This document shows positions 34,999-47,955 of a stretch of 64,000 nucleotides of DNA, piece by piece. Made by a program: the position numbers and the translations under genes. This stretch comes from Atherix ibis. Its lineage: Eukaryota > Arthropoda > Insecta > Diptera > Athericidae. The notes under the pieces were generated by a model. That model saw only the letters and a list, made by a program, of their open reading frames with translations. It was not told the DNA's origin and searched no databases. The stretch is taken from contig OY282606.1 in assembly GCA_958298945.1 (NCBI GenBank), positions 58,665,920 to 58,729,919 on the forward strand, given 5' to 3'. Numbering within the stretch: position 1 is the stretch's first letter; each line of letters opens with the position of its first letter.

Positions 34999-36589
34999 CG
35001 ATCTTTATTCATCGTTTCTATAATTAAAAATTGTATTTTAAAATTAAATATAGCGGATACATACACAAATATGTTCTATGACCACAGCCCGCTTGAAAAT
35101 ATTCATGTTTGGTATTTTTTTTTTACAAAAGTACGAGTATGAAAAAATATTTTCCAAAAAGATCTTTGAACAAAAATAACATAATTTACTTCCAAGATCA
35201 GTTCGAAAAATATTGGAGAGCTTTCTTTTTCTAAAAAAAATACTAATTATAGAATTTATAGAAGAAAATAATATGTTGAATACAGAACAATAATATTTCT
35301 AATTACTTTTAAAAACAATAATAAAAAAATTTTATGGGAATTTCAGACGGTTTTTGTTGAGAGCAACCATTACACCGTGTATGGACGTTAATTGAAGAAC
35401 GCAGAAAAATTAGTTTAAATCGACATAACACTGATAAAGTGTATTTAAAATGGTATATGGTATGAACGTTAATAAAGGAAATGCAGTTAATTCCACAAGA
35501 TGTTAGAATGCTTTTACTTGAATTTAATTGAAGAAGTTAAAATGTTAGTTTTATTCTTGGCACAAGCCATTGTAATTAATATTTACAGATATATTTAATC
35601 AGATAATTAAAAAACGAGCATATTTGAAATTTTTATATGTCTCCAACTCAATATATTCATATCAATAAAATAACGATAAATTTTAGATTTAGTAGCCTTA
35701 AAATAAAGATGAGTTATTCTTACTCAAAGGAAAGAAACATACCGCAGCATAATTGGAGAGCTGAATATTAAGTTAAAATTAAATTTAAAAACAAGTAAAT
35801 GGAGCGAAATGCTAAAATTTATATAATATCATAGTTACTGCAAAATTTGCATTGTTAAAATAATTAGTTAACTGTTATTTATTGTAGTTAAACTACGCTG
35901 GTAGGATAATTTGAATAACGACTGTTAGCAATATAGCATACAAAAAAGATACCATATGCCGAAAGCTTGAGGAATCGCGCCAGCATTATTGCAAAATCGA
36001 TTATGATGAAACAAGAATTTCTTGTCTAAAAGTTTTTCAGATGACAGCAAGTATAAGATTAAGGATATATTCCACATTAAGTAGTAACGATGAGGGATGG
36101 GAGAAGTCATGTAAAGAAATATTTTATAATATTCTTTAATTTTAAATAATTTTATGTACATTTTTCACCAGTTCATCTATATTGTATAAAATCATTGTCA
36201 AGAGACTGTTGGGACATGAGGCTATTAACCGCGAAATGTGCCGTGTGTGTTAGAGGGGCTGAATTACTCTAATGAACCTAGTCAATTGTAATTAGAAAAA
36301 ACCGCAAAATATTGTCTCATTTTGGTTACAGTATAGAATGTAAAAAAAGAAAGGGGAAGTAAATTTGCTGGATCTTAGCATAATTTACCATTAGTAGGTG
36401 AACAATAGTCAATGGAATGACGCAAGGAGGCAAGATTGGACAATGCTTGTTACGCGATAGGAAATTTTAATTAATAGCAGTTTGTCCAATTTGCATTCCA
36501 AAGTTTCCATACCCAAAATTTTCATTGGTTGTTGAGCAAATACTAGGCAGGATAATCCCATTCGTCCAAAAATTATTGGCCCATATTAG

Positions 36590-37500
36590 TGAGGTTTGAT
36601 AAGAAAATCAGCAACAGATTAGATCTTTTCTCTACAGCAGTCGATGAAAAACTGTTGGAATATAGAAAACAGATCTACCATCTGTTCATACAATTTAAAA
36701 TCACTTCTGATGATATATCGAGGGTATATCTCTACACATCTATAAAATAGCTCGGCAACCCAGAAAAATTAATTTGAAAACATGATCCGTGACTCCCGGA
36801 TATGCACGACACGTATAAGTTTGGCCAGCTTTGAGCATACGCTGACGATATAGATATTATGTGTCGATAAGGAAAAGCTATGGGACAGGCCTTCATCAAG
36901 ATTAAGCCTAAGGCGAAAAATCTTCGACTACATATAAATGGAGGCAAATCAAAGTTTATGGTGGCAGCATCAGTGTCGAAGACAAAACCAATAGCACTAA
37001 TCGAATACAGATAGGAGATTATAGCTTTTGAAAAGTTAAATTATTTTACTATTTGCGGTCAAGGGTATCAGCCGACAACAACATGGATAAAGAAATTCGC
37101 TCAAAGCTGCTTGGTATCCAAAAGAACCTATTTCAGTCAGTCTTAATTATTTCCCTCTAAAATTCTGACAATAATATTTAAGCTACTACACACTTGTCTA
37201 GCCAGTCCCCATGTATTCTTCAAAAACTTGTGTTCTCAGCAAAACCATTGCGAACTCTTGTCTGCGTTCGTGAGGAGGATCATTCTAAGAATCTGTGGAC
37301 GCGTACATTATAATAGATGATTCCAGAGCCTGATTAACGATGAGATCTTGTAGTTTTACTGCAACCGTCCGGTTGTGGTTAAAATTAAGCTCAATAGACT
37401 CCGGTAAGATGAACGCTTAATCCGTTTGTATGACGTCTAGAGTTCTCCAGGATGTCTGGAATTCTTTGATTCAGGAGGCCTATACCGGACTCCCAGTTGT
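36590..37500 (+). pseudogene. Non-LTR retrotransposon reverse-transcriptase relic
   Basis: Plus-strand pieces of a LINE RT occur in the right order. YRKQIYHLFIQFKITSDDI near 36660 compares with ...HHLFIDFKxAYDSI. AYADDIDIM, the catalytic palm motif, is near 36834-36862. RLHINGGKSKFMV near 36920 and FFKNLCSQQNH/RRIILRICG near 37215-37295 follow. Stops and frameshifts interrupt all of these. The YADD box itself is intact. The orientation is antisense to slo. No poly-A tail or ends were found. Sequence from about 36180 onward may belong to its 5' part. Confidence 0.7.
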
Positions 37501-39249
37501 CGTGCCATTGATAATGATGATGATGTTGATGATGTCTACTGTCTTATTATCAATTGGGCTATGCACGAAAAGGAATCTTTTATTTTCAGTCTAGTCTGTG
37601 TGTCTGCGTTTGGTCAAAAAAAAACAAGCCATATTTGGTATTTTGGTGAGTATGAAATATTGGAAAGCCGTTCCCGTCAATTAGTTCGTATGCAATAGAA
37701 CTGAACCACTGAGTCCATTCAAGACTTTTAAGAAAAGTTTCCTATAATTGGCTGGATTTGAATTTGCCTTCCTTGTACCTTCAAATTAACATTGGAAATC
37801 AAAAGTTAGGGAAGAGCGTTCGGATTCGAATTGCGAGAAATTGATGAGAAATGTAGCAACTATATAATATAAAATATATTATAGAAGGGAATAGCTTGAA
37901 AAACTGAGATAATTGTTGGTGAAGTTGTTTCGGGATTTATAGAGGTAATCTACAATTAGGTGACCTCCATTGGTTTGCCTGATATAATTGTTAACAATTG
38001 CTCAACTATTTTTGAACTAGCTCCTGCAGTTCTGATGCATAATGTTGTTGACCAATCTAATTGGCAGACAGCATCTGCAGGATTAATGACAACGAAAAAA
38101 TTTCATAATAGTTTACATCTAGATTGTACAAGGATGATCATAAGGGCACTTTCTCCAGAAAGACCATGCATCTTTTAAAAAATGAATCAATGGTTAGATT
38201 GATTGTGAATCAGAAATGGTTAAATTGATTGTTACCCTAGGGCCACTCGTTAAGAAATAGTATACCATTAGTTGATAGAATGGCGCTCCGATTGGTGGAA
38301 TTGGGTGACCTTTTAAATATGTTGATTCACCAGCAGGTTCTTAAAGCACACCAAGTGAGAAAAATCTATAAAGTAACGGAATGTTCAGTTAATTGGCTAA
38401 TTAAGTAGAATAACCCAATATGCTGATAAAATATATATGGTATATATTCAGTATAAATATTTATATTGAGGATGTATTAACTAACATTAAAGAAGTATTT
38501 GTTGAAGTGGGAATTTAGGAGTATGATATTACTATTATTGTTAATGTGAGTAATAAAATTTTGTTTCCTGAATATTATTTATCTTGCCAGCAAATTGATC
38601 TAGATCTAGCAGTATACTTTTTCCGTTCAGTAGTAAAAATATCTACAATTCAAATAATTAATAATATGTTAATAAAACGGTACTCATTTATTTTAGATAT
38701 TCCCATTGATATATTGTTGGAATTAGATTTTTTTTAAAAAGCAGATTTGATGCCTTGAAATTTAGAATCTTTTTTAATGGAAAGTATGAGAAAGTTGAAA
38801 GTTTCCTCATATTAATTAGGAGACGATAAAAAATCAAGAGCTTTTGTTTTATTATTGTTGTTATTGTTGTTATTTCTGTTAATATTATTAATGCTTTTAA
38901 TGTTGTTAATATTTTTAATGTTGATGTCATTTTTATTAATGGCGTTTCTTAAAGAATCTTGTCTCATGTGATTCGGTTTTAGACTTCTTTAACCTGAATC
39001 AGAAAAAGGGTATTTTTCTCTTGTATTCTGAGAATCGACATAAGATAGTTTATATCCTCAAGCAGCAGAAAAAACAAAAAGCCACAACATGCAGTAAGGC
39101 CTCCATTTCGAAAAGGGAAAGGTAAACAAATTTAACTAATGGAATATAAAAAAAAACTTAAATATTCATTTTTGTATATTGTGAAATAAAGATTGAATTA
39201 ATAATAGAATCCAAACACACTGAAAGACATAAAAGTTATTATCATACGA

Positions 39250-39965
39250 GGTGTGGCAGAAAACTAATGAGAGTAGCGGACAAAAAATGTAACAGCAAAA
39301 TTTGGAGCAACAATATGCCATCAAATTTTGTATTAAACTTGTTAAATCCGCATAGGGACCAGAAGCAGTATGAGACAATCCTACTCAAGGAGACCCTTAT
39401 CGTAAAACTGATGAAAATGTGGAAAAGTAAAGGCTCTTTTAAGGTTGACACATTAGGTCAGACCGTCAATTAATAGTGAAGTTGAGGAAAATGTAGTGAA
39501 ATTTGAATTGTTTTGTCCGATATTAGATTTTAACTAAAATTTTGGGAACACTCATAAAAAGGATTAATTGTGTCTGATCATAAATTGTATGCACTCAGAT
39601 GCTTCACCATGACAGTAGTAAAGGACGAGATATCGTCCCATGACAACAGTGAATAACATCTCCATGTCTGTGGTTTCCTAATTCCTATTTACTTATTCTG
39701 AGTCCGCGAAATATTGAATTGACGTCATCTTGATTGCTTACTAAGATTAAAAAAACATTTGAAAGGACATTATCTTGATACTGTCGATTACATCCAAAAG
39801 TGTGCAAACGACGAGCTGACAGCGACTTCAGTTGAAGCCTTCTAGCACTGCTTCGAAAAGTGGAAACATCGCCTCCGCCGATGTACAGCTGCCTAAGTGA
39901 ACTACTTGAGTGAGGTTAAGATTGATGTATAAAAAGCAAATAAATTGTTGCAAGAAAAAGTCAGT
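39250..39965 (+). pseudogene. Internally deleted mariner-like transposase relic
   Basis: The 5' part reads EQQYAIKFCIKLVKSA near 39304 (compare the N-terminal HTH of mariner relatives) and a degraded DNPTQGDP-like linker follows. After about 400 nt of unmatched sequence the C-terminal piece EAF-stop-HCFEKWKHRLRRC appears near 39829-39885, matching the end of such transposases (FQxCFEKWKxRLxRC). The catalytic Asp region between them is missing, so the copy is non-autonomous and dead. It is antisense to slo. TIRs could not be fixed. Confidence 0.6.
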
Positions 39966-40475
39966 TTTACTTTGTCGATCTTGAATCCATAGTTTGAAAA
40001 AAATATATTTATTGTTGCTCTACCCATCAGACAGTTAGTACATAGTGATTTCAAATAATATTAAAATATGAATAAAGAATTTTTCGTAAATTATAATGTA
40101 AGAATGTCATAAAAGATTTATTTCCTTCAATACGCCATTTCCAATTCTTACTACTCGATACTCAAAATAAGTTTCATTGCAAACTGGCTGTCGATGATTT
40201 TACCTTAGCCAAAATCCTTTGTCTTGAAAATGTTTACATGCTTTCATTCCGGACATTCATTCAAAATTTTACATATAGATTTCTCACCCCCAAGGGGCCC
40301 TCTTTTGGAGTAACGATTAAACTATGATCAATACCAGAAGGGGCCTACGGATCTTGGCAAACCCAGTGTCTGAACTGGTTTAGCAGTGCCAAGGAATTTA
40401 CAAGCTTTCTTCTACTGAAGCTCATTAAGTGGGAGTACAGACAACATACTCTTGAAACAAAACTGGTAACATGCG

Positions 40476-40514
40476 GGTCGGGAGCTCCACGGTGATCGTC
40501 CACCGTGCCCGACC
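40476..40514. repeat. GC-rich hairpin in A/T-rich intron
   Basis: GGTCGGG (40476-40482) pairs with CCCGACC (40508-40514), and CACGGTG (40488-40494) pairs with CACCGTG (40501-40507), leaving a 5-nt bulge and 6-nt loop. It lies in unidentified decayed sequence. The G+C content is striking for this window, but the function is unknown. Confidence 0.7.
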
Positions 40515-41709
40515 AAGGTGAGGAGCATATGGCTAAAATATGGCAGCTATGGTTTAATACCTACATACTGGATACAGTCTCAGAACTCTCGGAGTGAGGA
40601 ATACCAGGATCACGAGTGCTATCACCGCAGATGATATAGTAGAGATTTAACTAGGTCTTGTTACCAACAATTAGGGTAATTAGGTTGTAACTTGTTATTG
40701 CTGGTTAGAAACGGTTTTACCTGTTATGGATGTAACTTGTTCAGAGGCGGTACCAGATGGTGGCACAAATATATTTAGTGAAAGGACGAGAGCGGTCTAC
40801 AGGTATATGCGGCAACTTGGCATTGGAAGTAAAAGTGGTTCGTTTATAAGGGTTTGAAAAAGAGGAAAGCTGACTGAGTGCTCCTTGCATAAAGTAGTCT
40901 AAGATAAAAAGCAGGAAGTAAAAGAGCAATTGTTGAAAAGATGGATTTGTGCGTATGTCGGGTGCAACCATCTGAATTTAGTCAGCTGAGCTAGCGAAAT
41001 CCATAAAAGGACTGGTCTGTTTTACGCGTTGATTAGATGTATCTCAATTCCGACTATCGTAAGCGACCCGTAGTAGTATGTATAACGTAAAATAAAATAA
41101 TCATTAATATTACTGAGTTCTTATTTTTAGTGGTTAAATCAGGTGTCTGAGTATGTGTCTGCGATTCTAGGCTACACTAAAAACCATCTTATTTTATTAT
41201 TTTATTAATATTAGGCTATGCTAAAGTTGTGTGTCCCTTAAATCGAGTTTCGATTAATTTAAGAATGCAACTTTTAGTTAATAAATAATAATTTGGTTAC
41301 ATATGTTGAAGATATTGTATATTTCATGTGAATTTATTCTCAAATAACGATGCAATAATAGCTGAATTGGTGGTGTAAAAACTTTATGTATACATACATA
41401 TGTAAATATTATGGCATAGTAAAAATTAAGGTAATATAGCAATAAGAAATCTTATGTTTTATCAAAAATATTGCATTATTTTAGAGCTATAACCAAGTAC
41501 TTATTAAGACTACCGAACAAGTATGAATAAAATAAAAAAATAAAAAAAAGAACTAAAAGATAATAAATTTATTCAAAAACTTGATCCTTAAAAGCTATAA
41601 TTTTAAGAATATATTTCTTTGATTTTCTAAATAATGTACATCTTAGTATTCAAAAAGTGTATTTTTAATAGATATTAACCTAAATATTATTTTTTTTTTA
41701 AATTTATAC

Positions 41710-41868
41710 CTTTTAACTTCATCTGCACTCTGTGCTATGAAGAAACCTTGTGTATTTGCTTGTATTTTAGCACCACGGGGATTTATTGAAATTTTACTAT
41801 CAACACCTTCTTCGGTTCCCTTTATTTCGATCGCTAGCAGCAACAGTTTAAGTTTTGTAAAACACAAC
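41710..41868 (-). CDS. slo: slo exon: end of RCK1 ([17 protein letters not shown])
   Basis: 159 nt, acceptor TTTTCTTAG, donor AG|GTATAA, phase 2 at both ends. It encodes 52 residues: [52 protein letters not shown]. It corresponds to the last RCK1 strands (human LCFVKLKLLMIAIEYK... INPSG... TLGFFIASDAKEVKR, from memory). It joins to AWFYC through the split Arg AG|A. Confidence 0.97.
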
Positions 41869-43414
41869 CTAAGAAAATGTTATTTATTAAAAATAAACTC
41901 CCATCTATAAAAAAAAATGATTAAAGAATTTCAAAGTATTCAAATGATTTTTTTATATGTGGGGGTGAGTGTATATTTGCATTTGCTTGTAGAAATAAAC
42001 AAATACATATTAGAACATTGAAAGCAAAAAAAGGAAAAAATTATCAATAAAATTTTTGTACAATTATTTAAAAATGCATTAATGAAAATTTTTACACAAA
42101 ATACGAAGAAAATACGTACGCATAAAAGACAATATATTACAATAACGATTGCAATTCATAAGCACTTATTAAAATTTAAAAAAATACAAAACCTTTCAAA
42201 AATGAAATTATACAATATTAAAAAATTATCCCCTTTAAATATTTAAACAATAAAAAAATTTAAACAAATATCCAAATTATTTTTTCAACGTAATTGTAGT
42301 TAAATTAATAAAATTTTATTACCTATAAACGTTAATACTGAGTTATTTATTTTCAAAAAAATAAAATATTTATATTAGTTTTACAGTATTATAAAATTCG
42401 TACAAGAAATTAATTAATTGAAATTGTAAATCCTTTAATATTCATATACTCGTAAATATTTTTAAATTTTATTATAATATTAATCGATGAATATATATAT
42501 ATATAAATGTTACTTAAAACTAATATGATAAATTCCTTAAAAGAAGTCTTGGTTGCCTTTAATAGGCCATTTTATACCTATGTGTACATTAAATTAACAT
42601 TGTAATATTATTTAATAGATTTCCATTAAATAAATTTTATTTTGTACAAAAAAAAAATCCAATACTTTTACGTATGTAAGTAGTTCACATATTAAATGTT
42701 TGTTTTGATGTGTTTCCAAAAATTATTTTGAAATAAAATATTTTAATAAAAAGTTCTTAAATTGTTAACATAATATTAGATTATATGAAAAGGAAATAAA
42801 TAAATAGGCTTATTCCATTAATGAATTATTATCAAAAATTATAATCTAAGAAAAATATGCTCACATTCCAGTTACGAGTACAATAATTGATTATAGAGCA
42901 TTTCCTATTACAAATACCATTTATAAGTAGAATGAAATATAATATCTTCTAGTAAAAATTTCAATTTACATTCTGCATTCTAGTTACAATCATAGAATAA
43001 CATTAGCAATTAATAGTTCATCATGTTATAGAGGTATATTTGAAAAAAAGAAATACTCAAATTCGATTTTTGTATATATTTACTTTAGCTTAAAAATAAA
43101 AAAAGCAATATTTGTAATATTTTATTAGCTAAAATCTGAAGAGAAAAAATTTAAAATCTCATTCATAAAAAAATGTATTGCATCCAAAGTAAGTCCAGCA
43201 TTTATGTTTTGTTACTAATGCAAAAATGTTTTGTGTATACTTTTGAAAATATTGTTATGTCTGATGATAATATCTACGACTATGTTAATTTATTATTATT
43301 TAAATTAGATGGAATTGTATAAGTACTTCTGTATAATAATAAATAATCGGTTCTAGTCAAATACTTTGTTAGTAAGTACATTGACACTATTTGCTAGTTT
43401 TTAGTGGATCTTAC
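41869..43414 (-). other. slo: slo intron
   Basis: 1.55 kb, strongly A/T-rich. I see no element, ORF or additional exon in it. Confidence 0.75.
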
Positions 43415-43527
43415 TCGCTTGCTTGCGGGAATGTCATGCCAGTAAATGATGGTGAAAGGGTTTCAGTGTACATCTCGCATCCTGTACCCTGAAGATAGTC
43501 GTTTTGCCAAGCCTGCGTATCTGGTGA
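43415..43527 (-). CDS. slo: slo alternative exon, proximal member (SPDTQAWQNDYLQGTGCEMY)
   Basis: 113 nt with acceptor TTATTACAG, donor GA|GTAAGA, phase 0 in and 2 out. It encodes SPDTQAWQNDYLQGTGCEMY, then TETLSPSFTGMTFPQAS and a split Glu, the commonest Slo version at this site. It is the partner of 46419-46531, with the same length and phases. It joins in frame to LCFTK (GA|G). Using either one keeps RCK1 length constant. Local GC is clearly above the intron background. Confidence 0.97.
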
Positions 43528-46418
43528 CTGTAATAAATTTAAAATCAAGGTGCAAACAAAACAAACGGGATCAGCATTGTTAGTTTAAATAAAAATTTAA
43601 ATATATAAACTATTGCAAATTGGATATTCGTAGTTATATTAAAATTATGTCATAATCGCTAGTCCAAAGACTTTTATATTTAAATTAATAACATATAACT
43701 GCGGTCAATTAAGTCTCTTGTTTGCATTTATATTGTTCGTTATTTTCTTCTTGTATAACAATATTATTCAATTAATTGATATAACCTAATTACTCGCTGA
43801 ATACATTTTTATAGATAATAGAAAAAGTTCCCTTTAAATATACATAAGTTTGTGTAGTTTGGAGTTTTTAAAAAAATATATATTTTGTTTGGAGATAAAT
43901 TTCATTTTGTCTTATATTCCAATCAAAAATTTTACAACCCAAATATAAAAAAAAGATTAAAAATAAATTGTACAATAATATAAATTAATAATAATAATAC
44001 TCAATAAGAGAGATAAATTTTTATAAATATTTCAATATTGAAGAATTAGAACTTACTTAGTAAAACGTGATTGGTTAAAAAAACTTGTTATTAAATAAGT
44101 AAAGCTGCATTTTATAGTTTTTTAGTTTACATATACATTAAATAAAGCTATCACAAGTTATAAATAAATTAATTGTATAAATGAAATTTTAAAAAAATTA
44201 TTAAAAATAATAATATGGTTCAAAAGTACTATTTCTATTTTTATTTACTTAGAACATGTTATTGACGTCACTTTAATTGGTTATATATACACACATATAT
44301 ATATAAATATCATATATGTATATATATGTGTGTATAAAAGTTTACACCACACAACACAGAAAAGCTATTTCCAAAATTAATTACAAGTTATCATGTATTT
44401 TATACATATACAAAGTTAGATCAGTGTGTGTAAATGAAATGTTTAAGAAAATGAATATAAATTTGTTAAAAAATTATAAAATTAAAAGATATGCTTAATT
44501 TCATTAGATAAATTACAAGATAATAAATTATTTAGTATTTATATCTGAATTATATGAACTTCAATTTTAATTTATATAAAATATTTGTACATATTTTAAA
44601 TATTCTAAATTTAAATAAATAGTTATGTATGTTACTTATTATTGTACTTCCTTTGAAAAATATAAATATCTTAATAAATAAGTTTAATGTTTTTTTCCAA
44701 GATTTTTATTTCATATTCATATGTTAATATATAATTAAACATTCATAATAGTTTCGTATAGTATTTTATTGCGAATACTTTAAAGTCTGGTCAAAGGATG
44801 ACCAGTTTGCTCTGGTCGAATTATTTAGCCCACTTGGTCAAACTTTTATTGAAAAAACCACAAATATAATTCTAAAGAATGAATATTTCATTCTTAATTA
44901 ATATTAAAAAGCAGGCGTTTCAAAAATTTTATAATGGTAGATATCCAAAATGTCCGCAACACATAAAAGTATACAGTCTTTTGTTTACTTTTATGTGATG
45001 CGGATATTTTGGATACACAAATGGACAATTATGTTACTAACCTAACAAAATAATGTCTATGAAGTGAAATGAATCTTCTCCTACAAACTATTATTAAGTT
45101 TATGGATATAATTTTGAAAATATGAAGACACTCCATTCTCTGATAAGTTTAGCTTACCGTTATTAGATTCAGACAGCTACTATACACGGATAGATAACTA
45201 ATAATTAATAATTTATAAATATTTGAAATAATAAATGAAAATTACTAAAATCTAAAAAGCTAACTCGCTTTTAGACTTTCTGTTCCTAATAAGGATTTGA
45301 TTTCGAAGATCAGAATTTTTTTTTTCGAAAAAAATGTTGGAATCTGAATACTAAAATTAGTGATAACAGCACTCTTTCTCATTTTACTATTACTCTTTGT
45401 TAAATGCTATCTACTCATTTTTAACTTAATGGCAACATTATTCAATATTATACTAAAGTTCATTACGCATAGATGAAGGCTTATCATCCGCAACTAAAAT
45501 ACGAAGACTTGAAACCAACATTCGTATCAACATCTACTTACTCGTAGATTACTGGAACGCAATTTGAAATCAAAAATAGTTTCCTTTTAAAATATTACTA
45601 ACTATAAAACCAATTTGGATTAATGGAATCAAACTTTGTGACACACACAAAAATTTATATTGCTATCGTATAATTGCTTGTAAAATAACACAACATTTTT
45701 TGTAATATAAAATCTTCTCAAAATTTGTTGATGTACCGTTTTACGATCATAATAACATAATATATCGTCATCTAAATGTTGCTTTTGCTAGTGCTCTTTT
45801 TATTTTATGTTACAAAAATTTTGATTACTTTTGGTAGCTTATCGCACTTATCTACTCGAAAGCCAATTTCCTTTCAATGTCCTCTCCAGAAGCACTCATC
45901 GTGGACTAAAGTGACATCTTGTGTGTTTGCTTCCACTTCATTCCTCCATTATATTTTTATTTATTTTGTTGTTTTGATACTTGCTCGTATGTAGTTTTAA
46001 ATATACAATAAATTAAAAACTACAACGTAAATAATTAATACACTTACATACGAGCATAAGATTGTATATTAGAATGAATACTTGTAAGGATAATGGCAAA
46101 TAATTTACAATGAAAACATTTTTTTTTAAATTTACTATGAAATATGGAGTTTTTTAATTAGTTGTAGAGTAATTTTTTTAAGGAAGTACAATAATAACAA
46201 TTAAATTTATAAATAAAATTTATTAGAATAAGGAAACTAAAAATAATAATATTTGAATGAGTGATAAACCAGAATAAATGGCAAATGAATAGTTGATATT
46301 GGACATTAAATTTACAATTCATCTTGCGGATAATGATCTAAAGGCAAGTAGGAAAATAATTACATATATATATTAATATATATGAACGTGTCCTTCCGTA
46401 GAATTTAATCAGACTTAC
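43528..46418 (-). other. slo: slo intron between the second pair of alternative exons
   Basis: 2.9 kb. It contains a 33-bp-arm inverted repeat at 44942-45015, a TA/CA-rich palindromic run near 44285-44340, and an open stretch at 45776-45994 (plus) with no recognised motif. No further copy of the 113-nt exon was seen. Confidence 0.7.
44942..45015. repeat. Inverted repeat, 33-bp arms, 8-nt loop
   Basis: Arms 44942-44974 and 44983-45015 are reverse complements with three mismatches. The outer ends read TATCCAAAA. It is compact (74 bp) with no coding content, like a tiny foldback or MITE remnant. Confidence 0.85.
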
Positions 46419-46531
46419 TCAGTTGCCTGAGCAAATGGCATTCCAATAAACGAAGGACTTAAGGTCTCCGTATACATTTCCATTCCTGTTCCTCGTAGAT
46501 AATCATTTGTCCATATTTGCATATCTGGTGA
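46419..46531 (-). CDS. slo: slo alternative exon, distal member (SPDMQIWTNDYLRGTGMEMY)
   Basis: 113 nt, phase 0 in and phase 2 out (GA|GTAAGT), acceptor AATTTAG. It encodes 37 residues, SPDMQIWTNDYLRGTGMEMY, then TETLSPSFIGMPFAQAT plus a split Glu. It matches in length, phase and most residues the exon at 43415-43527, so the two are mutually exclusive. Drosophila Slo has this same version, with nearly the same residues as I recall. The segment lies at the end of RCK1 and near the inter-lobe helix. Differences from its partner include C to M (GTGCEMY/GTGMEMY) and FPQAS to FAQAT. Confidence 0.96.
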
Positions 46532-46918
46532 CTAAATTTCAATTATTTAAATTAAACAAAAATCAACTTAACATTTTTACACTTTTTTTTAATTAACTTT
46601 TTACTGTTTAGATACAGATAAAAGCTAAATTTTAAATATTAAAGAACTTTCTCAATTAATCTTTGCAAGGGTTATCCTAGAAAATATTAGTCTATTTTAG
46701 ATTATATATGTAAGATCTAAAAACTATTGTATTAGAATAAAATAACCTAAGAATAACATAATATATATACATATTATGTATAGGTTAAATTTTTGTATCA
46801 GCTTTTATTGTTTTGTTTGTAATACTCGTATTAACATACAGCATATTATATTTTTTATATCAAAGTATTTTTTAATATATGTTCATGTCTACAATATAAA
46901 ATAAAAAATAATACTTAC
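46532..46918 (-). other. slo: Short slo intron before the second alternative pair
   Basis: 387 nt, A/T-rich, with nothing recognisable. It is the shortest slo intron in the window, so the distal alternative exon sits close behind its constitutive upstream exon while its partner is 3 kb further on. Confidence 0.8.
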
Positions 46919-47074
46919 CGTTTTAAATGAGCGCATCGCAAATAAGTTTGCCATCATAGTTGAAAATCCCGGAGCTAAACAACTTTGTGCTATAAAGCCT
47001 AATTTCAGCTCGGCTAAACAGATAACATCGTCTCCCTGCTTCCAATCCCATGATGGAATATTTAATAAGTATGC
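46919..47074 (-). CDS. slo: slo exon: RCK1 ([16 protein letters not shown])
   Basis: 156 nt, phase 0 at both ends, acceptor TTGTAG and donor ACG|GTAAGT. It encodes 52 residues: [50 protein letters not shown]. It is the late RCK1 segment. By alignment from memory, the first Met of STMMANLF corresponds to human M513, a residue of the RCK1 Ca2+ response. The exon is constitutive and joins in phase to either TCACCAGAT-starting exon downstream. Confidence 0.97.
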
Positions 47075-47579
47075 CTACAATAAAAACCAAAAAATCGATT
47101 ATACCATATTTAAAAATATATTTTCTAGGGTAAGCACAATATATTCAATATTTTCACCAGTAAGAGCCTTATATTAACTATATTCATATAAATATTTAAA
47201 ACTTTGTTTATGTAGCAAATATTAAAACCAATAGCTATTTAACGTTGTTCAAATCTGAATAGTTATCGGCGGCGAGCATATGGATAATTACTTTTTTATA
47301 TTATTTTACACTCGCTCTTGACATTTTAATATATTTAAAAATACATGTAATTGTTCATATCGCTTTTAGTTACCAGTGATAGAAAAATATACAATTAATG
47401 TTTTTCAAAGTAAAACTTAACAATTGAAAAAGAAAAAAGAATCTTGCGTTACGGAGACAAAATCAAGCGCTGGCATATATAAATATGACCCTATATGGAG
47501 TGAAAAATTTTGCGAAAAATAAATAATATTAAAATGATAAAATGAAAATAAAATATTCGATCCAAGATATTCTTCGGTA

Positions 47580-47955
47580 ATTGGATGTAAGACGAACTGA
47601 GGATATGAAAATTCGATACACGGCGAGAAGAAGATGGAAAACTAATTCGAGAACTCATAGAACGAGAAAATTAAAAGCCTGGAATCCATACTCGATTAGA
47701 CGCTTTAGATGTATTAAGGGAGGTTCCAGCAGATTCCGCTTCCAGAGCTGTGACGTTAAACAAGTTGAAGTTTCCCAAGGTGTCTTCAGCCATAGCGACA
47801 GTCAGACGCATTGGATATGAAACTAGTGGGGTAAGCGCAAGTAGACTGATTATTTCACAACCAGAATTCAGAGAGGCGGGCTCAGAATCAAACTCATGGA
47901 ATGATGACATGCGGCGACCGTATTTGTCAGCTCTTCGGGTTTGCTCAAAGTGAGC
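47580..47955 (+). pseudogene. Retroelement-associated open frame, probable gypsy gag/5' part
   Basis: A plus-strand frame stays open for about 80-85 codons, with LNKLKFPKVSSAIATVRRIG and a Ser/Glu/Asn-rich tail, ending with TGA at 47951-47953. It has higher GC than the surroundings and sits about 700 nt upstream of the RT relic in the same orientation, which suggests the gag side of the same element. I do not recognise a gag zinc knuckle, so the family call is inference from position. Confidence 0.3.

Larger units (their letters stand above)
31233..41709 (-). other. slo: Largest slo intron in the window (10.5 kb), rich in transposon relics
   Basis: It separates the end of RCK1 from the CKACH exon. 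It holds a mariner (33126-34363), a LINE relic (36590-37500), a deleted mariner (39250-39965) and a GC-rich hairpin (40476-40514). Unidentified decayed sequence lies at 37570-38500 and 40300-41080. T/TTG low-complexity DNA lies at 38830-38940, and several inverted repeats are present. Plus-strand open stretches at 31374-31628, 32588-32884 and 37960-38178 show no motif I recognise. Confidence 0.7.
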
